Origin: JAKLIN01 sp049288015 | Lineage (GTDB): Archaea > Nanobdellota > Nanobdellia > Pacearchaeales > GW2011-AR1 | Reading direction: 5' to 3' | Assembly: GCA_049288015.1 (NCBI GenBank) | Contig: JBAQGX010000004.1 | Location: forward strand, 1 to 64,000 | DNA length: 64,000 bases | In this document: positions 8,545 to 15,240 of the stretch, in pieces | Layout of the letters: every line of letters begins with the position of its first letter | How positions within the stretch are numbered: position 1 is the first letter of the stretch | The notes under the pieces: generated by a model | Seen by the model: only the letters and a program-made list of their open reading frames with translations | What the model was told of the DNA's origin: nothing | Databases searched by the model: none | Made by a program: the position numbers and the translations under genes

Positions 8545-9174
8545 ATGAAAAACAATAGTCTTGCAAAGGTTGTGAGCACAGCAGCTTTGATAGCTGGTTT
8601 GTCCGCACCATTAGCAGCTGATGGCCTTTATGGTTTTGCCAGAATAGGAGCAGATTTAAATGATCGCCCTCCTGTTGTTCAAAACGATACTGCAGAAAAG
8701 CCTCTTATGGGCAATGGATTAGCAGGTACTTTTATAGGTACTGATTTGGAATTAAGAGCAGCTTTAGGATATGATTCTGGTAAATTTGACTTAAAAGTTG
8801 GACCTAAATTGGAATTAGCTCTTCCTGTTGCGAGAGAAGGTTATGCTAGTTCTACAGGACTTTCTGTAAATCCAGGTCTTTTTGCAAGAGCGTCTCTTTT
8901 AAAGTATCTTTTTGCCGAAGGATCCGCTACGTTGAATGGAGCTTATAGTTCTGATTCTTCTCAACCTACTCATATGGATTACGTAGCAAAGGCAGGAGTT
9001 GATCTCCCTATGTTTAGTGCTTCCTCCGGTAAGATGGAAGGTGGTTTTGGTGAGGCTTATTTTGGAGTAAGTATACCTCAAACTCTTGGTAATGTTTCTG
9101 TTCCACAAGGATCTAGTTTAGATACTAAGCCTAGTCTTGTATTCGGTTTAGAATTTGGATTTGAAACTCAATAA
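8545..9174 (+). CDS. secreted beta-barrel-like protein (family member 1)
   Basis: A 209-residue exported protein. Residues 1-25 form a signal peptide (KVVSTAALIAGLSAPLAA) with an AxA-like site. The rest is a run of amphipathic, Gly/aromatic-rich strands (TDLELRAALGY, KFDLKVGPKLELALP, GLFARASLLKYLFAEGSATL) and ends in PSLVFGLEFGFETQ, much like outer-membrane barrels of bacteria. It shares the signal peptide and the strand pair around KVGPKLEL with the gene at 63483 (KLELGPKMNL), and a broken third copy follows at 9218. In an archaeon without an outer membrane the location is unclear: cell envelope, host surface or secreted. The barrel fold is inferred from pattern only. Confidence 0.7.
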   Translation: MKNNSLAKVVSTAALIAGLSAPLAADGLYGFARIGADLNDRPPVVQNDTAEKPLMGNGLAGTFIGTDLELRAALGYDSGKFDLKVGPKLELALPVAREGYASSTGLSVNPGLFARASLLKYLFAEGSATLNGAYSSDSSQPTHMDYVAKAGVDLPMFSASSGKMEGGFGEAYFGVSIPQTLGNVSVPQGSSLDTKPSLVFGLEFGFETQ

Positions 9175-9217
9175 TTTTTCTCATATAATTTAGTAATTTT
9201 TTATCAATAGTATTTGA

Positions 9218-9340
9218 ACCGTTAAGTTAAAAGCGCTTAATTTTAGTAAATCTCTTGGAAATCAGATTGAATTAAGCTCCAATAACCCTAGCTTTAGACT
9301 AGGCGTAAAATTAGGAATAGAAGCAGGACAAGAAGAATAA
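9218..9340 (+). pseudogene. C-terminal remnant of a beta-barrel-like paralogue
   Basis: An open frame of 40 codons without a start codon ends FRLGVKLGIEAGQEE. It lines up with the end of the intact gene just upstream: LGN, then SS, then NPSFRLGVKLGIE against KPSLVFGLEFGFE. It therefore looks like the tail of a tandem duplicate that was lost by deletion. The 229-nt gap between 9174 and 9404 holds nothing else recognisable except the promoter of the patatin gene. Confidence 0.6.
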
Positions 9341-9403
9341 GTAACTGTCGTATTCTTGAAATTAAATAATAACGCTTAAATAATCTTATACTTTTGTAAT
9401 CCT

Positions 9404-10405
9404 ATGAGTTCAAAAATAATTCTTGATTCTGAAGAAGGATTTGGAATTGTTCTTTCTGGAGGGGGAACGCATGGATCTTACGAGGCCGGAGTTATAAAGG
9501 CGCTTAATGAAGCAGGGATAAAATTTAAATTGGCTGCGGGAACTTCTGTAGGTGCCTTGAATGCATCTTTGATATCGGCAGGGAAGATCGATAGAATTGT
9601 TGAATTATGGGAGAATATCAGCCCAAAAAAAGTTTTAAGTTTCAGTCCAAAAATTTTCAGCCAGGGTGCTTTGCTTAACAATTTTCCTTTGGAAAAATTA
9701 ATGCGCGCGGAAATAGACAAAAAAGCAACACATAATATAATTAATGCCTCTACTAAGTTGATTGTTATATCATGCGATTTAAGAAACAAAAAAGAGATAG
9801 TTGATAAGGAATTTAAAAATTATGAACAGATCATACATTCTATAATGTCCTCTTGCGCAATTCCTTTAGTCTTTCCTTCACACAAGATGTCCGGGAAACT
9901 AAAAGAAAAAGAATTAGAGAATTTACTAATTGACGGAGGCTTTGTCAATAATTTCCCTCTAAGAGTGGCCATCGAGTCTGGTTTATGCAAAACTTTTTTC
10001 ACAACTTCCTTGAATGTGCCAGAAGTTGAAATTTCAGAGGATAAAAAATCTAATCGTCAGAATTTATTCCAAACTGGGATGAGGGTTCTTGAAATCGTTT
10101 TTACTGCAGCTTATATTAATGAGATAAATGAAATAAAAGAAAAGATAAAATTGGCTAATGACTTAAAGGATATACTTGAAACGAGGAGTATTCCCGCAAA
10201 TATATTATCAAGGAAGAGAACCAAAAAGATAAAAAAATTGTATGAAGAGTATAAAATTTATGAAGGGGTGAATATTATTGAAATAAATCCCAAGAGAAAA
10301 CTTCCAATAGGAGTTCTAGAATTTTCCGCAGACAAAGCAAAGAAGGCTATAGAAATGGGATATGAAGACGCCAAAAAAGAGCTGAAAAACATAGAGATTG
10401 TTTAG
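9404..10405 (+). CDS. patatin-like phospholipase
   Basis: A 333-residue patatin-fold acyl hydrolase. The oxyanion motif SGGGTHGSYEAG is at about residues 18-29, the nucleophile elbow GTSVG places Ser at 48, and the catalytic Asp lies in DGGFVNNFP near residue 177. Family members cleave acyl chains from phospholipids or other acyl esters with a Ser-Asp dyad. There is no signal peptide, so it is cytosolic or exported by another route. Archaeal lipids are mainly ether-linked, so host or environmental ester lipids are a plausible substrate (inference). The ATG has a CTTAAATA box 29 nt upstream. Confidence 0.9.
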   Translation: MSSKIILDSEEGFGIVLSGGGTHGSYEAGVIKALNEAGIKFKLAAGTSVGALNASLISAGKIDRIVELWENISPKKVLSFSPKIFSQGALLNNFPLEKLMRAEIDKKATHNIINASTKLIVISCDLRNKKEIVDKEFKNYEQIIHSIMSSCAIPLVFPSHKMSGKLKEKELENLLIDGGFVNNFPLRVAIESGLCKTFFTTSLNVPEVEISEDKKSNRQNLFQTGMRVLEIVFTAAYINEINEIKEKIKLANDLKDILETRSIPANILSRKRTKKIKKLYEEYKIYEGVNIIEINPKRKLPIGVLEFSADKAKKAIEMGYEDAKKELKNIEIV

Positions 10406-10522
10406 TGCTTAGACTTTCTTTTCTTTCTTCTTAGTAAAATGAATATGAATATTGCAGCTACAATAACTACTAAAATTATTGATCCAACCAAGGTCTGATT
10501 GATAGCATTAAGAGTCTGAACT
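10402..10522 (-). pseudogene. membrane-anchor tail of a broken gene
   Basis: On the minus strand an open frame without a start codon reads a short polar segment (NAINQTLVG), a membrane helix (SIILVVIVAAIFIFILL) and a basic tail (RRKKRKSKH), then stops inside the patatin stop codon. This is a typical C-terminal anchor of an exported archaeal protein. An in-frame stop precedes it, so the rest of the gene is missing. It lies at the left border of the accessory island and may be the lost end of the minus-strand gene that starts at 13753. Confidence 0.45.
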
Positions 10523-10524
10523 TG

Positions 10525-10532
10525 TTATATAA
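10525..10532 (+). promoter_or_regulatory. TATA box of the HsdS-like gene
   Basis: TTATATAA 26 nt before the ATG at 10551, consistent with a leaderless or nearly leaderless transcript. Confidence 0.5.
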
Positions 10533-10550
10533 TAAAAAACAAGGATTAAA

Positions 10551-11489
10551 ATGAGCAAAATAAAAGATTTGTTTAATATTGAAAATGCAAACTCAAAAGG
10601 TTTTGAAGATTATGAAAAGGGGGAAATACCTTTTGTTACTAATGGAGATTATGATAATGCTGTATTGGGGCTTGTAAAACCATTTAGAAAAGACAAGGTA
10701 TTCAAAGAGTCGAGCATTTGCGTTTCTACTTTCTGTGAGGCAAGTGTTCCAGAGGTTCCTTTTTTAGCAAGGGGAAACGGCGGGAGCGGATTGGTTGTTT
10801 TAGTTCCAAAGAAAGAAATGAGCAAGGAAGAACTTTATTTCTATGCTTCCCAGATAAATAAGTTAAGATGGCGTTTTTCTTTTTCAAGAATGCTAATAAA
10901 CAGGAGAATAGAAAATCTTGAACTTGTAGATTACAAAAAATTAGATTTCAAGATAAAAGAGAAATTGAATGAATTTTTACCAAAAGAAAAGATAAGGATT
11001 AAAATTCAGGAAAACAGAAATATAGAAATTCTAAGAGTTGATGATTTATGCGAAGTTGAAACAAGGAAAGCACTGCCCCAAAATGCTTCAACTCTTGATG
11101 GAAAAACTCCTTATGTTACAACAAGTGCTTTCAATAATGGAGTTTCGGGGTTTGCAGAAGAAAAGCCCAATTCAAAAGGCAAATGCCTGACGATAGCCCT
11201 TAATGGCTCTGTTGGAGAAGTATTCTTCCAGATAGACAATTTCATAACAAGCGGAGATAATGCAGTTTTGACTTTGAAAGAGGGATATAATCCTTATTTT
11301 TTGATTTATTTAGGAGTTTTATTAAGAAACAATCAGTGGAGATATAATTATTACAGAAAATTAACAATCGGGAAATTAAAAACGTTAAAATTGCCTATAC
11401 CTTTCAATAATGGAAAGATTGATTTGGATTATATTGAGAAATTAGTTAAGAACTCTTATGGCTTTGAAGAACTAAAGAAATATCTATAA
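10551..11489 (+). CDS. orphan type I restriction specificity (HsdS)-like protein
   Basis: A 312-residue protein with two target-recognition modules in tandem: IPFVTNGDYDNAV...VPKKEMSKEELYFYA in the first half and TPYVTTSAFNNGVSGFAEEK...SGDNAVLTL in the second. Such modules recognise the two halves of a type I (or BcgI-like) DNA site and normally guide HsdM and HsdR. Neither subunit is present in the window, and the protein is shorter than usual HsdS (about 400), with short helical spacers. It heads an island of small membrane proteins, so it may serve a non-restriction role or depend on a distant methylase. The TATA box of the next gene overlaps its stop codon. Confidence 0.75.
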   Translation: MSKIKDLFNIENANSKGFEDYEKGEIPFVTNGDYDNAVLGLVKPFRKDKVFKESSICVSTFCEASVPEVPFLARGNGGSGLVVLVPKKEMSKEELYFYASQINKLRWRFSFSRMLINRRIENLELVDYKKLDFKIKEKLNEFLPKEKIRIKIQENRNIEILRVDDLCEVETRKALPQNASTLDGKTPYVTTSAFNNGVSGFAEEKPNSKGKCLTIALNGSVGEVFFQIDNFITSGDNAVLTLKEGYNPYFLIYLGVLLRNNQWRYNYYRKLTIGKLKTLKLPIPFNNGKIDLDYIEKLVKNSYGFEELKKYL

Positions 11490-11511
11490 ACATATTGTTA
11501 ACCTTAATTAG

Positions 11512-12081
11512 ATGAATGGGACATTAAATCTTACTCTTCCAACAAACTTAACCTCTAATCTTATAGCAGTAAATAATATACCATCTTCTATAAATTCTAT
11601 TTCTCCTATTTGGCAGGCAGTTATTACTATAGTTATTTCTATTACTTTATTTCTTATTACTACATTTCTAAAGAACAGATATTTAGACCCCTATTTTGAA
11701 TTTAAAAAAGAATTAAAGAACACTCTGAAAACTTTATACAGATATAATAACATTTTAACTAATGCTTTTCAAGAAGATAGAATAAATGATTATTTTAGGG
11801 AGAAAGTCTTAAATGCACAAGATGAAGTTAGAAAAAGATGGGCAGATTTACTCGTTTCAAGAGTTGGGATAAAATATACTAAGACTAAACTTGTGAAGAA
11901 ACTATTTGAGAATAAAATTCCTACAGATGTTGAAATAACAAAGATAGCCGAGAACCTGTTATCTATATCTAATAGTCAAATTCTTTATTTTGAACAAAAT
12001 GCACCAGAGGATATTTCAGCAGATTGTTTAGATAGAGATGCTAAAATTAAAGAGATTACAGATATTCTGTTAAAATATTGA
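11512..12081 (+). CDS. single-pass membrane protein with helical cytosolic domain
   Basis: I recognise no family. 189 residues: a polar Asn/Thr-rich N-terminus with sequons (about 1-33), one membrane helix (IWQAVITIVISITLFLITTFL), then a charged helical region of about 130 residues including RKRWADLLVSRVG. The topology suggests N-out, C-in. The ATG is supported by TCTATAAA 29 nt upstream, which overlaps the stop of the HsdS-like gene. It belongs to the accessory island. Confidence 0.6.
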   Translation: MNGTLNLTLPTNLTSNLIAVNNIPSSINSISPIWQAVITIVISITLFLITTFLKNRYLDPYFEFKKELKNTLKTLYRYNNILTNAFQEDRINDYFREKVLNAQDEVRKRWADLLVSRVGIKYTKTKLVKKLFENKIPTDVEITKIAENLLSISNSQILYFEQNAPEDISADCLDRDAKIKEITDILLKY

Positions 12082-12133
12082 AATCTCTTTAAATTATAAT
12101 AATCTTTATTTATAGTAATTCTCTCTTCAGAAA

Positions 12134-12526
12134 ATGGGAGAAAGAACGGGATTAACTCCTGTAGATATAAACGACCCTCTATTTCAAAGAAAGAAAGAAA
12201 TTATCGGGGCTATGAATTATACCTCTGGACTTTTGCATAGAGCAGATGACGACAAGAATAATCTTATTTTATGGGTTATTGCAATTTTATTAGGGACGTT
12301 AATGGGGGGATTTTTACAAACAGGAAATTATATAGGAGTATTGATATTTGGAATAATATTGATTATTTTACTTATCTGTTTTTTTGTAAAAAAGAATGAT
12401 GAATATAATGATTTATGGAAAACCTATCTTAATATAGAGAAACAAGCAAAGGAAAATAGTATAGATTTACCTGAAAATCCAAAGAAGATAAAGTTCTTCA
12501 AATTGCTTTTTGAACAATTATTTTAG
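12134..12526 (+). CDS. two-helix membrane protein of the accessory island
   Basis: 130 residues with a soluble, charged N-terminus, two adjoining membrane helices (LILWVIAILLGTLMGGFL and GVLIFGIILIILLICFFV) and a charged helical tail (NDLWKTYLNIEKQAKENS). The plan resembles SLATT-like two-helix effectors of defence systems, but no sequence motif proves that. TTTATTTA lies 29 nt before the ATG, so the gene has its own promoter. Confidence 0.6.
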   Translation: MGERTGLTPVDINDPLFQRKKEIIGAMNYTSGLLHRADDDKNNLILWVIAILLGTLMGGFLQTGNYIGVLIFGIILIILLICFFVKKNDEYNDLWKTYLNIEKQAKENSIDLPENPKKIKFFKLLFEQLF

Positions 12527-12644
12527 GATAAAAAATCTCCCGTTTCTTAACACTATATTTCATCTCCCGAATTCCTAACACTCTCTTGATTACGGTTCTG
12601 TTTAATATTTAGCTGTTTCATTTTGGGTGTTACTTGTCGGCTGA

Positions 12645-13112
12645 TTTATTATTTTTAAGAATTTATATAAAAAGTATAAAGATAAGAAAGATGAAAAAGT
12701 TAATTTAAGTTATTTTTTAGGAAGAATATTTCCATCTAATTTAAGTATTGGGTATATCAATTTTCATACTTTTGATGAAAAATTTTTATCATATTATTCA
12801 AAATTTACAAACTTGAAAAAACTTAAAGTAAATAAACAAAAATTAGATAATTTAATCTCATTAGCTTCAATTAGTTTTTTTGTTGGTTTAGTTGAACCAA
12901 AAGACAGAAAGATAATCATACAAAATGAAAGTAAAATAAGAAAAGATTTTCAAATTAAAAATCTATTAGATTATGAAAGTATAACCGAAGCAAGTTGGAT
13001 TAAAGAATTAACGGAGATATTTCCTAATGAAACGGAAAAAGTTTCAAATATTTCTAAAAAAATCTTTGATACAATTCAAGAGTTTATTCCTATAATTAGA
13101 GAATATCTCTAA
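12645..13112 (+). pseudogene. 5'-truncated ORF, unknown protein
   Basis: An open frame runs from a TGA at 12642 to the stop at 13112 and encodes about 155 residues of plausible protein (for example LGRIFPSNLSIGYINFHTF, later DSYS-free helical C-terminus ending FIPIIREYL). It has no in-frame ATG; the first possible starts are weak (TTG at 12813), although the sequence upstream of it also looks coding. I read it as a gene that lost its 5' end. The preceding 118 nt (12527-12644) hold only a degenerate repeat of TCTCCCG...TAACACT (about 12537 and 12563). Confidence 0.5.
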
Positions 13113-13212
13113 TTATTAAAAAAAGAAGTGAGGTTAAGAAAATTCCTATTATCAAACCTAAGATAAAATAATCTCTTTTTATCGCTTTAATTTCTTCTAT
13201 TTTTATGAACAT
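13096..13212 (-). CDS. small single-helix membrane protein, 38 aa
   Basis: A short gene: a charged N-terminus (MFIKIEEIKAIKRDY) followed by one membrane helix (FILGLIIGIFLTSLLFLII) and RDIL at the end. Support comes from the protein-like composition and from a TATA-like GTTATAAG about 27-30 nt upstream on the same strand. Its last codons overlap the truncated ORF on the other strand. Small one-helix peptides next to two-helix membrane proteins occur in toxin-like modules; the function here is unknown. Confidence 0.4.
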   Translation of the reverse strand: MFIKIEEIKAIKRDYFILGLIIGIFLTSLLFLIIRDIL

Positions 13213-13223
13213 TTTTAATTTGA

Positions 13224-13248
13224 GCCGACAAGCTTATAACTCGTCGGC
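13224..13248. promoter_or_regulatory. inverted repeat in a divergent promoter region
   Basis: GCCGAC (13224-13229) and GTCGGC (13243-13248) flank a TATA-like centre (CTTATAAC) that can be read in both directions, between the minus-strand 38-aa gene and the plus-strand gene at 13276. A related CTTGTCGGCT block occurs at 12634. It may be an operator for both genes. Confidence 0.4.
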
Positions 13249-13275
13249 ACCTTTCTATTTTGGAGTTTAGAAAGC

Positions 13276-13677
13276 ATGAACGAAGAAGAAAAGAAAAAAG
13301 AGATTATTGAATTAAGAAAGTGGGAATTATCTTCCTTAGATAAAGATGGTAGCAAGATGAGATTTCTTCTTTTGGGTGCATGGGGAACTTTATTTTTATC
13401 CCTTTTTTCAGCAGTTGTTTTGTTAGATAAAACCATTAACTTTCTGGGTGTTACAAATAGTAATTTTATTGGTGTTATGCTCGTTCTCTTGATTGTAATT
13501 ATTTTAGTCATGGACAAATATGACCGATATTTATTAGATTGCTGTGATTGGCTTGCTGGAGCAATAAGGGACGACAAGATATTAACAGAATCCATGCCTT
13601 TGATGAAATGGTGGAATGTAATAATCTATCCAAAGAGATATACAAAAAAGAACCCAGAGAATAAATTAATATACTAA
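13276..13677 (+). CDS. two-helix membrane protein of the accessory island
   Basis: 133 residues: a charged N-terminal helix (NEEEKKKEIIELRKWELSSL), two membrane helices (FLLLGAWGTLFLSLFSAVVLL and FIGVMLVLLIVIILVM) and a cytosolic tail with CCDWLAGAIRDD and KWWNVIIYPKRY. The family is not recognised. The layout is the same as that of the gene at 12134 though the sequences differ. A GGAG sequence 11 nt upstream of the ATG hints at a short leader. It is the last gene of the island. Confidence 0.6.
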   Translation: MNEEEKKKEIIELRKWELSSLDKDGSKMRFLLLGAWGTLFLSLFSAVVLLDKTINFLGVTNSNFIGVMLVLLIVIILVMDKYDRYLLDCCDWLAGAIRDDKILTESMPLMKWWNVIIYPKRYTKKNPENKLIY

Positions 13678-13753
13678 GAACTATAACTCCAACAAAGGCA
13701 TAGAATGTTACTTGTCCCTTTTTATTCTTCAGCCGAGATGCAACAGCCATCAT
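13508..13753 (-). pseudogene. pilin-like or anchored protein, N-terminal fragment
   Basis: A strong GGAGGTG Shine-Dalgarno sits a few nt before the ATG at 13753 (minus). The protein opens MMAVASRLKNKKGQVTFYAF and continues into a membrane helix (VGVIVLSILIYSL), resembling the KKGQ start of archaeal class III signal peptides. After about 30 residues the frame runs antisense through the end of the gene at 13276, where it looks like shadow sequence. I read it as the intact 5' end of a gene cut off by the accessory island. Only about 13680-13753 is likely original. Confidence 0.4.
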
Positions 13754-13792
13754 TTAACAGCACCTCCTGCAACAGAACCCTTGATTACATAG

Positions 13793-13904
13793 CTTTATAA
13801 ACCAAAGTATTAACCAGTTATTATAGATTATTTGGTAAGTTCTTGGGCGGTGTCCTAAAGGACTTCGACTCAAGATAGATTTCTTGTAGCAAATAAATTG
13901 TAAG
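13793..13904 (+). promoter_or_regulatory. promoter and structured 5' leader of the DEAD-box helicase gene
   Basis: The nearest TATA box, TTTATAAA at about 13793-13800, is more than 100 nt from the ATG at 13905, so a leader of roughly 80 nt is predicted. Within it TCTTG (13841-13845) pairs with CAAGA (13871-13875), enclosing the small hairpin GTCC-TAAA-GGAC (13852-13863). This contrasts with the leaderless pattern elsewhere and could serve autoregulation by the helicase. Confidence 0.45.
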
Positions 13905-15182
13905 ATGAAAAAATTCGAAGAACTTGGATTAAGTGGAAACCTGCTTAATGTCATTAAAGAAGAAGGATTTGAAGCTCCTTCGGAAATTCAGGAAAAAGCA
14001 ATTCCTTTAGCACTTGCTGGAAAAGATATTATTGGAGGCTCTGCTACTGGAAGCGGAAAGACACTTGCATTTTCAGCTTCAATAATTGATAACATAAAGC
14101 CTAATAGAAAAGTCCAGGCATTGATTCTCACCCCCACAAGAGAGTTGGCAGAACAGGTTGCTGAAACAATAAGGAAGTTTTCAAAGAATGCAGGTCTTAA
14201 TGTTCTAGCAGTTTATGGAGGAGTTAATATTGAGCAACAAATAAGAAGACTTGGCTCTGCAGATGTTGTTGTTGGAACTCCGGGAAGAATTCTTGATCAT
14301 ATGGAGAGAAGAACTTTAAGATTAAATAACATAAAGATTCTTGTTTTGGATGAAGTTGACAGAATGTTCGATATGGGTTTTCACAGAGATATTGAAAAAA
14401 TCTTAGGTGAATGTCCAAAAGATAGACAGACAATGATGTTCTCCGCCACAATTTCAGATGATATAAGCTATTTTACAAATAAATACACACAAAATGCTGC
14501 AAAGATTGTAGTAGAATCTTATGTAGATAATTCAAAATTAAGACAATTTTATTACAATGTTGACTCAAAGGAAAAATTTTCTCTTTTTATTTCTTTATTG
14601 AAAAAGGAAAATGCCGATTCAGTTATGGTTTTCTGCAGTACCAGAAGAAATGTTGATTTTGTTGCACAAAATTTAATAGAAAATAATATTAGCGCAAGTG
14701 CAATTCATGGCGGACTTGATCAAAATAAAAGAATAAGAGTTTTGAAGGAGTTTCATGAAGGAGGAACAAGTGTTTTAGTTTGCACAGATGTCGCAGCAAG
14801 AGGACTCGACATTAAAGGGGTAAGCCATGTATACAATTATGATCTTCCTGCTACCAGCAACGAATACATTCATAGAATTGGAAGAACTGCAAGAGCAGGA
14901 GAGGAAGGGGAAGCTATAAATTTATTATCAAATAGAGATTATGAAAATTTCAGAAATATCTTAAAGGATTCTTCCTTAAAAATAGTCTGCAAAGATACTC
15001 CTGAATTTGATTCTGTAAGAACAGTGTCTGAGTCTAGATCTAGCAGAGGAGATTCAGGAAGGCATCAAAGGAATTCAAGAGATCATGGAAGAAGGGATTC
15101 AAATACAAGAAGAAGTTCGCGATTTGGAAACAGAGACAGACCAAGAAGGGATAGCGGAAGAAGAAATTCTAGAAGAAGATAA
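13905..15182 (+). CDS. DEAD-box ATP-dependent RNA helicase
   Basis: 425 residues with the complete helicase core: Q motif near residue 29, motif I ATGSGKT (K52), PTRELAEQ, motif II as DEVD in place of DEAD, SAT, then the second RecA domain with VFCSTRRNVDFV, HGGLDQNKR, CTDVAARGLDI and HRIGRTARAG. After about residue 365 comes a low-complexity basic tail rich in Arg, Ser, Asp and Gly (RRSSRFGNRDRPRRDSGRR) that should bind RNA. The class unwinds or remodels RNA (ribosome assembly, cold response). It has an unusual structured leader. Confidence 0.95.
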   Translation: MKKFEELGLSGNLLNVIKEEGFEAPSEIQEKAIPLALAGKDIIGGSATGSGKTLAFSASIIDNIKPNRKVQALILTPTRELAEQVAETIRKFSKNAGLNVLAVYGGVNIEQQIRRLGSADVVVGTPGRILDHMERRTLRLNNIKILVLDEVDRMFDMGFHRDIEKILGECPKDRQTMMFSATISDDISYFTNKYTQNAAKIVVESYVDNSKLRQFYYNVDSKEKFSLFISLLKKENADSVMVFCSTRRNVDFVAQNLIENNISASAIHGGLDQNKRIRVLKEFHEGGTSVLVCTDVAARGLDIKGVSHVYNYDLPATSNEYIHRIGRTARAGEEGEAINLLSNRDYENFRNILKDSSLKIVCKDTPEFDSVRTVSESRSSRGDSGRHQRNSRDHGRRDSNTRRSSRFGNRDRPRRDSGRRNSRRR

Positions 15183-15240
15183 AATAGTATATATTCTGCA
15201 AGTATAAGAAGATTTTTAAATTAATTTCTTATTTAGTTTT

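Noticed and set aside
13754..13954. Minus-strand frame over the helicase leader
   Set aside because: It overlaps the start of the DEAD-box gene and its leader stem; no Shine-Dalgarno or TATA box supports it.
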